Source of the DNA: Lepus europaeus
Lineage: Eukaryota > Chordata > Mammalia > Lagomorpha > Leporidae
Assembly (NCBI RefSeq): GCF_033115175.1
Contig: NC_084838.1
Coordinates: forward strand, 67,486,468 to 67,550,467
DNA length: 64,000 bases
Direction of reading: 5' to 3'
How positions within the stretch are numbered: the stretch's first letter is position 1; every line of letters begins with the position of its first letter. The notes beneath the pieces were generated by a model, which saw only the letters and a program-made list of their open reading frames with translations, had not been told where the DNA came from and did not search any database. A program made the position numbers and the translations under genes. Positions 1 to 11,407 of this stretch are shown here, piece by piece.

Positions 1-1414
1 TCACTCAGCCTGTAGGCGGTTATAAGTACACAAACTAATTTTTATTTATCTAAAACCTGAGCAATTCTTTATCAAGCAGCAATTTACTCACAGACAAAAT
101 CAGAAGTATATGTGTGAAACGTAGCCTTTAGCAAAAGCCCACCTAGACTCATTTCACATGACAGGCTTGCTGAGCCACAAGCAGTGCTGGCAAGCACACT
201 CTGTGTGGTTTAGAACTTTAAGGAAAAATTGATTAATTTTGAAACTAATTAAGGTACAAAAATATAATCTCCCAAACTGTATAAGACATAGGAATAAAGC
301 AGCACATAAACACCAGATTGAGCACAAAAGCTGTAAGAATACCAGATATCATATGTTCACACCACCTCCTCTCACTATCAAATCCCCCAGCAGGGTACTA
401 CAGAAAAATTGCCTGTCAACAGACTGAAATGAATAGTATGTGATCACTGGTATAATTCCCTTAGAATTCAATTTGTACTCAATGCAGAAATAGCCAAGGA
501 AGGGGGTAGGATTGACAAGAGAGATTGGTCATTATATTAAAAAATTAAAATTTTCAACTTCCAACAGGGAGTCCCTCATCGTCTGGTCCTCTGAGGCAGA
601 AATATCTCTGGCTACAATGCCTTATGTACAATCCTCAGGAGAGAAGATTCCAGATTGATCTCCCTTCCCCACCACAGGCTCAGGCTTAATTGTAGAACAA
701 ATCACCAAGCTTTTTCCACTCCAATCAAACCTCTTGGTTTACTATGAATTTCTAAAGTGATCCTTATGGAGAGATGTGAAAGTTTCTTTGCAAATTAGAA
801 TACGTTTATTTCCTAGTTGCCAATAGTGCAAGTGGCAGATATTATGGGTTGTCTATATTACTGCCATTTCTCTTGTATTCCTTAGTAAGAAAATATGATT
901 TTGCTTTTGTTGTAAGGAAAACATTGAAAAGGATTTAAGCAGACTGGAAGATTGTGAAGTATCTTTAGTTGAAAACTGTGTGCCTTTAGGAGTTTCATTG
1001 TTATTTTAAATTCCTATAGAGATAGAAGTTATCATGTAGAAAACTAATAATAAAAAAAATGTTTCTGGCTTGTGCAAATAAATTACATTCAACAGACTTT
1101 CTCATCCCACAATGGAAGAAGATAGTTTTAAATACATTAAATTCATTTCGTTAACCATGATGACATTATACATTTGTTTGATCTTTGGATACTCTTTCAA
1201 ACTGTTTGTGACTTTTTGGTTGTCTTAATTAATATATAAAATAAAATCTTTCACAAATGTTCTTTTTACATCTGTATGAGAACCTTATTAAGTTTTTTAA
1301 AACACAATTATCCTTTAACAATGTTTGCTGTAGCCCCAAACTCAGAGAATATGGATATTTTCCAAATTATGAGATATAAACTATGATAGGTATAATGCAA
1401 TCAAAATAATGATA
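1..1414. other. Unassigned AT-rich DNA
   Basis: I see no gene, recognisable repeat or RNA here. The longest open frames are about 60 codons and start by chance. It could be intergenic or intronic, or contain repeats too old to recognise by eye. Confidence 0.5.
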
Positions 1415-1429
1415 CTCTCACTCCCTTTT

Positions 1430-1742
1430 TTTTATTTTTTTAAAACTTTTATTTAATGAATATAAATTTCCAAAGTACAGCTTATGGATTACAATGGCTC
1501 CCCCCCCCCATAACTTCCCTCCCACCCACAACCCTCCCCTTTCCCGCTCCCTCTCCCCTTCCATTCACATCAAGATTCATTTTCAATTCTCTTTATATAT
1601 AGAAGATAAGTTTAGTACATATTAAGTAAAGATTTCATCAGTTTGCACCCACATAGCAACACAAAGTGAAAAATACTGTTGGAGTACTAGTTATAGTATT
1701 AAATCACAATGTACAGCACATTAAGGACAGAGATCCTACATG
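1430..1742 (-). mobile_element. L1 3' end, 5'-truncated (rabbit L1 type)
   Basis: Antisense L1 3' UTR. It opens with a T-run (the inverted A-tail) and then the tail-end sequence also seen at 4541-4680 and 55600 onward, including aaatttccaaagtacagctt, a C/T-rich stretch and the gtttgcacccaca block. The match to the 55.6-kb copy stops at about 1742 ('ctacatg'). ctctcactccctttt occurs at 1415-1429, just before the T-run, and again at 2190-2204, so the insertion may extend further right than the recognisable L1. Confidence 0.85.
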
Positions 1743-1934
1743 ACATTTTTTAAAAATTGATTAATTTTCTATGCAATGTCCAATTTAAAACCAAGGTTTT
1801 TTTTTTTTCATTTTCAATTAAAAAATTTAGATGAATAACCATTTCCTTGATAATAACTGTTTGAATTGTATTCTTTTATTTAAATAAATAAAATCTAGCA
1901 GTTTATATAAATATAAATACAAATATAAATCAAG
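1743..1934. other. AT-rich segment between L1 end and SINE
   Basis: Very AT-rich sequence with a T-run near 1798-1809 and repeated 'aaatataaat' near 1908-1930. It lies inside the 15-bp direct repeat at 1415-1429 / 2190-2204, so it may belong to the same insertion, but I cannot assign it. Confidence 0.35.
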
Positions 1935-2189
1935 AGAGCATTTATCCTATAGGTTAAGATGCCTGCCTCCTGTTTCAGAGTGCTTGGGTTGGATTCTCAG
2001 CTCTGAACCCTGAATTTAGCTTTCTGCTAATGCAGATTGTGGCTAGCAGCTCTGCTAGCTCAATTGGTTGGGTTCCTGCCCTCCACGTAGGAGATCTAGG
2101 TAGTGTTCTTGGCTCCTTGCCCTTGCATTGTCAGTCCTGGTTCCAACTTGACATTGTAGTCGCTAGGGAAGTGAACCAGTAGCTCGGAG
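1935..2189 (+). mobile_element. Old C-repeat SINE (CSINE)
   Basis: Diverged sense CSINE. Landmarks are 'ggttaagatgcctgcctcc', 'cagagtgcttgggtt', 'gaacc.tga' and 'gaagtgaaccagtag'. It belongs to the older subtype with 'tcagagtgc.tgggtt' in the 5' part. The normal CT-rich 3' segment and A-tail are missing or replaced at 2190. Confidence 0.75.
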
Positions 2190-2204
2190 CTCTCACTCCC
2201 TTTT

Positions 2205-2792
2205 GATTCTAGTTTGTAGGTGATCATGTGGCTATATCCTGGTCAGTGAGAAATAAAGGAGGAGGTTACCCTATCTCTGATAAACAAACAGGAATAAATG
2301 AAGGGGTACAATTGTGGAGCAAAAATGCCTCTTGTCTTTTCCCTTTAGATGGCATCTTGTGAAATCAGGGTATTTGAAAATGCCCCCACATCTTCAGTGA
2401 CAGTGAGGGAAAACCAGAGGATCTCAGAGAAACCCTCACTGAGTCCTAACATCATCTGTTGAACCTTTGAATCTGACTCAACTGAGAAGCTATGTTGCTC
2501 AGAGGTGAAATAATATTAGTATTAGATAATAATCCTGGAGCATTTAAGCCATATCAGTTGGTCAGTTAGTCACATGCATCTATAGGCCCTCTAGCAAAGA
2601 CAATAACTTATTCATGAAGAGTACATGGAATCAGACACAATGTGAGAGCTTTTGAGTAAGTCATGGATGTAGTGGAGATGGCAGTGGGCAGAAAAGAGCG
2701 GCTTGGTGAACTGGGCAAGGGAAGGATATTTACAGAGAGTAAAAGAGGATGGGAAGCCATATATGGAAGATTTATAGTAGAGCGGCCGTGCT
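2205..2792. other. Unassigned sequence
   Basis: No recognisable gene or repeat. The antisense open frame near 2612-2815 runs into an LTR and looks like chance. Confidence 0.4.
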
Positions 2793-2831
2793 ATGGACCG
2801 GGTTTTTAAGTCCATTCAAAATTCCTATGTT
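2793..2831 (-). mobile_element. MaLR-type LTR, first part (split by SINE)
   Basis: Start of an old antisense MaLR-class (MST/MLT-like) LTR. Its 'aaaattcctatgtt' continues directly into 'gaaatctaatcccc' at 3177 if the SINE at 2832-3164 is removed. Solo LTRs of this class are ancient mammalian endogenous-retrovirus relics with no coding content. Confidence 0.6.
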
Positions 2832-3164
2832 CTAGACAGCATTGTGGTGCAATAGGTTAAGCCACTGTGTGTGAGCCTGCATCTCACGACGGAGTGCTGA
2901 TTCTCAGCTGCTCCCCTTTCAATCCAGCTCCAATCTAATGTGCCTGAGAAAGCAGTGGAAGATGATCCAAGTACTTGGGGCCCTGCCACCTACGTCAGAG
3001 ACCCAGATGGAGGTCTGGGCTCCTGGCTTCAGCCCGGCCCAACCCTGACTATTGTGGCCTCTTGGGGAGTGAACCAGTGAATGGAAGATCTCTTTCTCTC
3101 TGTTTCTCCCTCTCTATCACACTACCTTTCAAAATAAATGCAATAAATCTTAAAAAAAAAAAAC
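2832..3164 (+). mobile_element. C-repeat SINE (CSINE), full length
   Basis: Sense CSINE: tRNA-like 5' part ('ttgtggtgcaataggttaag'), CSINE body ('agcagtggaagatga', 'gtgaaccagtg'), CT-rich 3' part and A-tail ending at about 3164. Flanked by a 12-bp TSD with one mismatch, aattcctatgtt (2820-2831) and aattcatatgtt (3165-3176). It split a MaLR LTR. Confidence 0.9.
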
Positions 3165-3483
3165 AATTCATATGTTGAAATCTAATCCCCAAAGCAATAT
3201 ATTAATGCCATCTCTCAGGAATGAGTTCTACTTACAGGGCTTGATTAGTTTCCATGACAGTATTACCCTTCATGTTTTGTCTCTCTGTTCACATGCCTAA
3301 TTTCTCTCCCACTTTTCCATTCTGCTTGAAATAGCACAAGACCATCACCAGAAGCAGAAAATACAGCTGTCCAGTCTTAGGCATACATAGCCACCTGAAT
3401 TGTCAGTAAATAAGCCTGTTTAATTTACAAATTGCCCAGACTTAGTTGTTCTGTTACAGTAACAGAAAATGGACTAAAACATC
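3165..3483 (-). mobile_element. MaLR-type LTR, second part
   Basis: Continuation of the LTR beginning at 2793. It shows 'tgttgaaatctaatccccaa' at one end and 'aaatggactaaaaca' at the other, both typical of antisense MST/MLT LTRs. It is strongly diverged, with no retroviral coding sequence attached. The exact subfamily is not resolved. Confidence 0.65.
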
Positions 3484-4126
3484 TGACTATTCATTCATCA
3501 GGCCCATTTTCTCTTTACCTGGTTCATAATTTTCTCTTCTCACAAGAGCACACTTCCAGCATCCCTTGCAGTTGGGTGTGGGCACGTGACTAACTTCTAG
3601 AAAACAGGATATAGGCAGAAGTGATTTATAGTACTTCCAGACCTGGCCTACAAAAGTCCCTAAACATTTCCTTCATTGCCCTTTCTAATTTATCAGCTTC
3701 ATGTACCAGCACAGTGACTTTAGTTATATTAAAGATGGGAGATCCAAAAGATGGCAAAACATGCTTTTTCAATCAGCACTTTTCAGGTAATCACTGACTG
3801 AATGGGAATGTCCATTTTGCGATTTGTGGGAGCAAGAATTGAACTTCTATTATGTTAAAACAAAGAGATTTGGAGATTCATCTATTGTACCTGCAACTTT
3901 TAACTTAATTAATACAGTGGTGCCGTATCTTTGCTGTCCTTCCTCCATACCCTATGCCCTTGCCTTAATTTGTGCATGTCCAATAGTGTTCATCCTTTGA
4001 GATGCAAATTTATGCATTTTGCATTCTCTGATCCTTTTAATTAGTATTGTCCTTCCTCTGAAATACTCATTCTTTATCTTCCCATCTCTTACACATGTGC
4101 CATGTTCTGCTTATATTGCTGATATC
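3484..4126. other. Unassigned sequence
   Basis: No recognisable gene or repeat on either strand. Confidence 0.45.
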
Positions 4127-4140
4127 TGAGTTCATTTTCT

Positions 4141-4482
4141 TTCTTTTTTTTTTTTGACAGGCAGAGTGGACAGTGAGAGAGAGACAGAGAGAAAGGTCTT
4201 CCTTTTACCATTGGTTCACCCTCCAATGGCCGTCGCAGTTGGCGCGCTGCGGCCGGCGCACCCTGCTGATCCGATGGCAGGAGCTAGGTGCTTCTCCTGG
4301 TCTCCCATGGGGTGCAGGGCCCAAGCACTTGGGCCATCCTCCACTGCCTTCCCTGGCCACAGCAGAGAGCTGGTCTGGAAGAGGGGCAACCGGGACAGAA
4401 TCCGGCTCCCCGACCGGGACTAGAACCCGGTGTGCCAGCGCCGCAAGGCGGAGGATTAGCCTAGTGAGCCATGGCGCCGGCC
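4141..4482 (-). mobile_element. Young-type C-repeat SINE (CSINE), full length
   Basis: Antisense CSINE of the younger, CpG-rich subtype, with 'gacaggcagagtggacagtg' after the T-run and 'aggattagcctagtgagcc' at the 5' end. A perfect 14-bp TSD, tgagttcattttct, flanks it at 4127-4140 and 4483-4496. Open frames of 89-119 codons through it are non-coding shadows. Confidence 0.95.
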
Positions 4483-4540
4483 TGAGTTCATTTTCTAAAT
4501 TTAAACACGCTAATATTCAAATAGTTCTGTGACATGTTTT

Positions 4541-4680
4541 TTATTTTTTTAAACTTTTATTTAATAAATATAAATTTCCAAAGTACAGCTTATGGATTAC
4601 AGTGGCTTCTCCCCCGCCCCATAACTTCCCTCCCACCCACATCCCTCCCATCTCCCACACCCTCTCCCATTCCATTCACA
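4541..4680 (-). mobile_element. Extremely 5'-truncated L1 (about 140 bp)
   Basis: Antisense L1 3' UTR tail only: T-run, then the same terminal sequence as at 1430 ('ttccaaagtacagcttatgg' and the C-rich block). Bounded by a perfect 14-bp TSD, ctgtgacatgtttt, at 4527-4540 and 4681-4694. This is a complete but dead-on-arrival insertion. Confidence 0.92.
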
Positions 4681-4894
4681 CTGTGACATGTTTTACTCAT
4701 CTGGTTCCTCCACAATATTCAGCATACAGCCTACTCTGAACAGATACATAATACGGTTGATCCAATGAGCAGTTGTGCTATGTATGTTCATCATAATGTT
4801 TTTTGACTTTAAGTATACCTAGTTTATTTCTCAAAGCAAAATTATTGGTTTATTTTTGTTCTATTTTTATACTAGTCAGTTTTTCAAAATTACA

Positions 4895-5252
4895 ATGAAA
4901 TATCTTTTGAGAAACTAAATTTATGAAAAGAAAAACTTATTTAGCTTACAATGTTGAAAGTTCAAGTCTAAGGTCAGGTGATCCCATTGGTGGCAGATGA
5001 AATGACATAAAGTATGTGAAGGGCAATCACACCACAAACCAAGAAGCAGAAAGAGTGGCTGGGTGTGACTAGAGCTTTTATAACCAACCTTCTCATGAGA
5101 ATTATTTTTCAAAGACATAACACAACGGCCAATGGCCTCTCACTACACTCACCTTCTAATGATTCCACCACTTCCTTATGGCACCACTTGGGAGAGCAAG
5201 TCTTTAACATATGGACCTTTGGGGGATGACCAAGTTCATGCAAATCATAGCA
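4895..5252 (+). mobile_element. MaLR-type LTR (MST/MLT-like)
   Basis: Diverged sense LTR. It contains 'acttatttagcttacaatgt' near the start, 'cttttataaccaaccttctc' and 'catgagaat' in the middle, and 'ctttgggggatgacc...catagca' at the end. This order is typical of MaLR LTRs. No internal retroviral region adjoins it. Confidence 0.65.
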
Positions 5253-5312
5253 ACGTTATTTTCAATCTGCCCTTTTCCCCTTCTCCTTAGTCATTTTTCC
5301 TTGTCATTCTTT

Positions 5313-5654
5313 TTTTTTTTTTTTTTTTTTGGACAGGCAGAGTGGACAGTGAGAGAGACAGAGAGAAAGGTCTTCCTTTGCCGTTGGTTCACCCTCCAAT
5401 GGCCGCCGCGGCTGGCGCGCTGCGGCCAGCACACCGCGCTGATCCTATGGCAGGAGCCAGGTGTTTATCTTGGTCTCCCATGGGGTGCAGGGCCCAAGCA
5501 CTTGGGCCATCCTCCACTGTACTCCCTGGCCACAGCAGAGAGCTGGCCTGGAAGAGGGGCAACCGGGATAGAATCCGGCGCCCCAACCGGGTCTAGAACC
5601 TGGTGTGCCAGCGCCGCAAGGCGGAGGATTAGCCTAGTGAGCCGCGGCGCCGGC
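5313..5654 (-). mobile_element. Young-type C-repeat SINE (CSINE), full length
   Basis: Antisense CSINE with a long T-run, 'ggacaggcagagtggacagt' and a CpG-rich body. A perfect 16-bp TSD, ttccttgtcattcttt, lies at 5297-5312 and 5655-5670. The open frames up to 153 codons across it are products of the GC-rich SINE sequence. Confidence 0.95.
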
Positions 5655-5670
5655 TTCCTTGTCATTCTTT

Positions 5671-6731
5671 AAATTGTATCCAGTACCATTAGATCTCTCT
5701 TCCAGGACGATGATGACAATGTGCAATATTCCATGTGCAATATTCCAGATGTGGTTCTCATTAATGTATTAAGTGGCACTAACCACTGGAGTTTTGTTAG
5801 GGCTTTACGGTAGATAACTCAGTGATTGCATTTTCCCCCAAACCCAAAAATGTCTGTCATTTTGGAAAAAGCTAAATCATCATTTCTAGTTGATGAAGTA
5901 TAAATTAAGAGTTTTGTAGAACAGCAACCATTCTGAGAGATGGCTTTTTGGGCCACAGAGCTCTTTTGAGAGTCATCTGAGGTTGGAGAAGCTAAATGTA
6001 ATAGGTTGGGAATTCCTGAGTTGAACTGAAGACTGTAATATTTAGAAACAGAACTCAAGGCAAAGAATCCTTTGAGGAAGAAGATTTAAATTCCTCTATA
6101 GCATTTAATTTTTCTTTTAGCTTTTGCAATCACTTATATGGAGATGAATTTAAGTTAGTCTATGCCCAGTGGAAACTGGGTTTAGGTTTTTAAAATCAAT
6201 GCATCTAAGACTTGCAAAGCTCTTTCTGATTTTAGGTCTGATTTTTAAACTGAGCAGAAATAATGATTCCTATCAACACAAAAATCCTATAAAAAATTCC
6301 AATTTTGATGTGAAACCTAAAGTTTATTTCCTATTTATTTGCTCTCCTCTCTTCTGAGCCCCCAGTTACTCTCCACCAAAGATGTCATGGTAGAGGAAAC
6401 ACAGGCACCACCAATAAGGCTCTAAGAAACAACTGTATGGTACAGTCAGACACAGGAAAAGTAAGTGGTAAGCAAGGTTGAATGCTGATAAAGGGTGCAG
6501 TCAGTCTCAAGGCAGACAATACACAGTGGAGCTATTTGATAAATGGAGGAGGAATGCAGAATGGTGATTAGGAAATAGTTCCGTGCTACAGTGTTAAAGT
6601 CCCAAAGCCTTCAGCTCAACCACATGAAGCTAAGAAAGAAAAAAAGGGGCAGTGAGCATTGCTGAAGGAATACATTATCTATCAAAGTGAGCAACCTCTA
6701 AAAATTTTCTCAGGGAAAACTAAATACAGAA
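5671..6731. other. Unassigned sequence
   Basis: No gene or recognisable repeat. A short local tandem duplication, 'atgtgcaatattcca', occurs near 5718-5745. Confidence 0.45.
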
Positions 6732-6744
6732 ATCTTATCCTTTT

Positions 6745-7093
6745 TTTTTTTTTCTTAAAAGATTTTATTTATTTATTTATTTATTTATTTTTTGAGAGGT
6801 AGAATTACAGACAGTGAGGAGACAGAGAGCGAGGTCTTCCATGTACTGGTTCACTCCCCAAATGGCCGCAATGGCCAGAGCTGTGCCCATCCAAAGCCAG
6901 GAGCTGGGAGCTGCTTCAAGGTCTCCCATGTGGGTTCAAGGGTCCCAAAGACTTGGGCCATCTTCTACTGTTTTCCCAGGCCATAGCAGAGAGCTGGATC
7001 AGAAATGGAGCAACCAGGAATAGAACCAGTATCCGCATGGAATGCCAGCACTGCAGGCGGAGGATTAACCTACTGCACCACACCACCGGCCCC
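6745..7093 (-). mobile_element. C-repeat SINE (CSINE), older subtype
   Basis: Antisense CSINE with a T-run, an (ATTT)n tail variant, 'tttgagaggtagaattacag', the 'ccatagcagagagctggatc' block and 'aggattaacctactgcacca' at its 5' end. A perfect 13-bp TSD, atcttatcctttt, lies at 6732-6744 and 7094-7106. Confidence 0.95.
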
Positions 7094-7106
7094 ATCTTAT
7101 CCTTTT

Positions 7107-8544
7107 ATATTGCTTTTCCTTGCTTTGTTTCTTTATCACTCTGTTTTGTTTAACAGCAATCAGTCCCAAGTACTTCTGTGATGAAGAATGTACTACAGTA
7201 GAAGTGCTATTATCAGGCTCGATTGTCATTCCACAGCAGCTACTTAATTAACTACTGCATGACCTTAACCATCTTTTCATCTCTCTAGACCTCAGTTTTC
7301 CAATGGATTGTGTCATCCCTTGGGCCCATGGTCTTAAGGTTCTCTGATTCTTGACTTCAAAGTCTTTTTCTACTATTTACATTCTTCAGTGTCTATCACA
7401 GTGCAGACCAGATGGATTTCTAAGATCTGCCAACCCCAAGAATTTGTTACTCAATAAAGGAACCTTGTTTAGGAATCAGGTAGTAATGAAGCTCTATATC
7501 AATAAGTGGTCTAAACTGAGATGAGGTGGTATTCGTTTTTAGGATGATCTGAGTCTCCTTGGTGAGCTGAAGCCTCAGAGCACCTTAGGGTTGACTAGGC
7601 AATGAAAATTTAAGAAGGTTAATACTTCTATGTGAGGCTCTGAGCTGATGAATTATTTATTATTTTCAGTAGGAATATCTCAAAACCAGCTCTGTTTGGT
7701 GTTTATATTTGTAAGAAAAGCACACTTAAGGTCAGGCAGTCACCAGGAGAGATTGGCTGTCAATCTTCCTAGAGCAGGTTTTACCAGATAGTATTTTGCT
7801 TGTTCATTTACCACGGTCCATGGTGAAACCTGCAGCATTACAGGCTTGAAAATGTGATTTGGCAACAATTGAGTATGTCTAAGACTTTAGGTGCATGTTA
7901 ACCAGGTTCCCAGAGCTTACCTTAGAAACCTGGATGCCCATTTTATTAACTTACAGAAATTTATATGAGTATATTCTGGCCATGCAAGTAGCATAACTAA
8001 TACATTATTACCCACAGAAATTACCAGTTGAGGTTGCTTGAGGAGCAAAGAACCATAATAAAGGAGTAAATATAAAAGGAGTTCATCAACTACAAAAAGC
8101 TTGTGGAGCTATTTCTGGCATAGGAATAGCCTGGGAATATAAGAGATGCTTCTTAGCAATTATAGATTCTTCCGATCTTGACTATTTCTAGCTGACCCCA
8201 AGGACCTATAAATGGTGAGAGGCATGGCGAACAGGACACAGAAGCAAGGCACCTCAGCCTGTTTTCTTAAATCTAATGTGCACCTTACTTGTAACATGCA
8301 GCATACTTTTATGAGATAAAATCCATATGGTATACATAAGTGGTTCAGGTTAGGATTTAAGTCACTCTGTCTTTAAATTACAAAGGTAATATTTCAATGC
8401 ACATAAAGCAAAAAGACTGAACGAGGAATGTATATAAAAGGAAGTCAAAACTGATGGAGTATTCCAAAGGAGTTAATGTGGACATGGTAAATCCTAGGGA
8501 CAAGAAAGACTTTTGGAATACTGCTTGTGCAGTTACCTAAGGAT
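7107..8544. other. Mostly unassigned sequence
   Basis: No gene seen. About 7225-7320 ('ctgcatgaccttaaccatct', 'gacctcagttttcc') resembles the core of a sense MIR SINE. The rest has no recognisable content. Confidence 0.4.
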
Positions 8545-8690
8545 TTTGTTTGAATGTGCATTCCAATTCAGTAGATTTGAGGTGGGCTGAAGTTCTACAG
8601 TTCTAACCAGCTGCCAGGTGATATTGATTTGATACAAGAGCCCCTCCTTGGGTAGCAAAGGAAGGTTCTAAAATATTTTCTTTTCATCAG
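8545..8690 (+). mobile_element. MER5A-like hAT DNA transposon relic
   Basis: Diverged fragment with 'gcattccaattcagtagatt', 'gaggtgggctgaagttctac' and 'taaccagctgccaggtgata', in the order found in MER5-type non-autonomous hAT elements. It has no coding capacity. Confidence 0.55.
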
Positions 8691-9081
8691 AGTGAAGATG
8701 ATCCCTAGCTAAACTGGAGGTGACAAATTTTATATTTAACTTTACAACAATATTCCATTTATAAAGAGCAACATGGATTTTACACCTAAAGCAATCATAA
8801 TTCTTTCATTTTTACCTTAATCTATTTTAGTTAGAAATGAGCTGTATTCAAGACAATTATTAAGTAAATACTATATGAGTTTATAGCAAAAAATCATACC
8901 CTAGGTATGTAACTGAATTATGGAAAAATGCTGACACAGGGAGTGAATGTGTATACCTATTATTCCATTATTCAGATCATGTGGTCTTGTTCTCATTTTA
9001 ATACAGTATCTTGTTTAAACTTTACAACAGCTTTTTGAAGTAGTTACGTTTTATGTTGGATTTTAAAATGATGGAATTTGG

Positions 9082-9448
9082 GGCTAGCACTGTGGTGCAG
9101 TGGGTTAAAGCCCCAGCCTGCAGTGCTGGCATCCTTTATGGACACTGGTTCCAGTCCCGGCTGCTCCTCTTCCAAATCCAGCTCTCTGCTGTGACCTGGA
9201 AAAACAGTGGAAGATGTCCCATGTCCTTGGGGCCCTGCACCCACTTGGGAGACCTGGAAGAAGCTCCAGGCTCCTAGTTTCAGATCAGTTCAGCTCTGGC
9301 CGTTGTGGTCATTTGAGGAGTGAACCAGTGGAATGGAAGACTTCTCTCTCTCTTCTTCTCTTCCTCTCTCTCTCTTTCCCTCTCTCTCTCTCTGGCTCTA
9401 CCTCTCTCTGTAACTATTTCAAATAAATTAAATAATTCTTTTGACAAG
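9082..9448 (+). mobile_element. C-repeat SINE (CSINE)
   Basis: Sense CSINE: 'gctagcactgtggtgcagtg', the tRNA-like 'ggttccagtcccgg' B-box region, the conserved body, a long (CT)n-rich 3' part and a short A-rich tail. Imperfect TSD: tgatggaatttgg (about 9069-9081) and tgatggagttggt (9450-9462). Confidence 0.92.
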
Positions 9449-9462
9449 TGATGGAGTTGGTA

Positions 9463-10424
9463 GTAGTCAATGCTACTTGGGAATTTTCAAAGTTCTCAGG
9501 ATATTACTTATCACATTTGGCACCCATTCACTGTGGTATCCCTCTCCTCTCTTCCTAGGCACTGCTGTCTTTTGGCATTCCCTTTCTTGTACATTTACAG
9601 TTCAAAAATCCCTTTTGCTTTGACTCATTCATTATTCAGATGTGTTAATACCATCAATAACAATATTTTTTCCACCATGGAAATCACTCTACATCTTCAG
9701 AATGATTTCCTATATCTTTGTCCTTATCACTGAACACTCAAGGCATAATCTTATTTTCAATTTCTTGTAGAATAACTTGCTGTGTCTTCCATGTACTGGA
9801 TATTTGTGTACCAACTAAGTCCATTATTTATATCAGGCAGATTAGTAATGGTAGAACTCTAAGCAAACTTATAAACTTGCAGTTCTCTCAGTGGATAATA
9901 ACAAACTATCATGACAATATCCATTGTAATGTCCACTTTATGCTTTCTCTTTGTAATAAGACTTGGCTACTGAGCTAAGACTCTGAGCAGAATAATAGAA
10001 GATTGACTCTTAAAAATTGGAGTCATCAGTAAGTTTGATCTTATGGTCTTAGGAACCTTGGAGTGACTTAGGTTTTAATTGGGAAAGAGATGCTGCTGAC
10101 ATAAAACCAAACAAACTTACTGAAAGGCAAAGTCATTAAAATAACCCAACAACTTACATACACAAACAAAAGAATCAAGAGACAAATAATTCTGCTCGAT
10201 AGGGCAATAAATATGTGAGAGAATTTATAAAAGCAGACATGGCAGAAACAACTTGTCCAAATGACAGAGTTAGCAAGTGAGCTTATTAAAGGAAAATGAA
10301 GAAATCAACAGCAACATAGAAAGCAAGATTGAAATAAAGACAAACATAAAGTGGTATTTTTTTCTTAAGTGCCTTTATTAATCTTACTTATTTGGTGTAT
10401 ATAATCTATACTATAACTGACTTT
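9463..10424. other. Mostly unassigned sequence
   Basis: No recognisable gene. The purine-rich stretch at about 10080-10350 is loosely reminiscent of ancient L1 ORF1-like sequence, but I cannot support that call. Confidence 0.35.
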
Positions 10425-10439
10425 CAGATTATATTATTG

Positions 10440-10760
10440 GGGCTGGCTCTGTGGCATAGCAGATAAAGCTGCAGCCTGTAGTGCCGGTATCCCATGTGGG
10501 TACCAGTTTGAGCCTCGGCTGCTCCACTTCCGATCCATCTCTCTGCTATGGCCTGGGAAAGCAGTAGAAGATGGCCCAAGTCCTTGGGCCCCTGCATCCA
10601 TGCAGGAGACCTGGAGGAAGCTCCTGGCTCCTGGCTTTGGGAGGGCACATCTCCAGCTGATGTGGCCAGCTGGGGAGTGAACCAGCGGATGGAGGACTTC
10701 TCTGTCTCTCCTCTCCATATATAACTCTGCCTTTCAAATAAACAAATAAATAAATATTTT
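10440..10760 (+). mobile_element. C-repeat SINE with another SINE in its A-tail
   Basis: Sense CSINE of the older subtype. Its tail is 'caaataaataaatatttt'. The outer TSD, cagattatattattg, lies at 10425-10439 and only recurs at 11118-11132, after a second SINE. The second SINE therefore inserted into this one's tail, whose remnant continues at 11095-11117. Confidence 0.93.
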
Positions 10761-11094
10761 GGCTGGCGCCGCGGCTCAATAGGCTAATCCTCTGCCTTGC
10801 CGCTCAGGCACACTGGGTTCTAGTCCCAGTCGGGGCGCTGATTCTGTCCCGGTTGCCCCTCCTCCAGGCCAGCTCTCTGCTGTGGCCCGGGAGTGCAGTG
10901 GAGGATGGCCCAAGTGCTTGGGCCCTGCACCCCATGGGAGACCAGGAGAAGCACCTGGCTCCTGGCTTCGGATCAGCACGATGCGCCGACCGCAGCGGCC
11001 ATTGGAGGGTGAACCAATGGCAAAAAGGAAGACCTTTCTCTCTGTCTCTCTCTCACTGTCCACTCTGCCTGTCAAAATAAATAAATAAACAAAT
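10761..11094 (+). mobile_element. Young-type C-repeat SINE nested in a SINE tail
   Basis: Sense young-type CSINE ('ggctggcgccgcggctcaat' to 'actctgcctgtcaaaa'). Its own TSD, aaataaataaatatttt, lies at 10744-10760 and 11095-11111, inside the A-rich tail of the preceding SINE. It lacks the GC-rich 12-14-bp duplication seen in several other young copies. Confidence 0.95.
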
Positions 11095-11354
11095 AAATAA
11101 ATAAATATTTTAAAAAACAGATTATATTATTGAGAGTAATAAAGTAACATATAGCTCCCCATGTACCCACTGGGCTTATCAATAAAAGCAAATTGTGTGG
11201 CAGCAATACTATGGCAGCAGTAATGGACAGGATACTCAACAAGATGATTGGAGAACTAGATTCTAATACCAATTTTGCTACCAGTTAATTGTGCTTAAAT
11301 AGACAAGTCACTTCTGGGAATTTTGACTTCCTTACTTGTAAAACTAGGATATTG

Positions 11355-11407
11355 TGGCAAGGGTTCAGCCAAGTGATGGAGCTCTTGGTTAAGAGGCTTG
11401 CCTCTGT
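11355..11407 (+). mobile_element. Old SINE, 5' part (split)
   Basis: Short 5' piece of an old CSINE ('ttggttaagaggcttgcctc'). The continuation appears to be at about 11706-11945, beyond an inserted SINE. Confidence 0.55.

Noticed and set aside
4154..5672. Open frames of 80-153 codons on both strands in GC-rich blocks, repeated at 10.8, 14.7, 21.2, 32.1, 40.8, 48.2, 54.5, 55.1 and 61.8 kb
   Set aside because: All lie in copies of the same SINE and encode the same SINE-derived residues in several frames. They are repeats, not genes.
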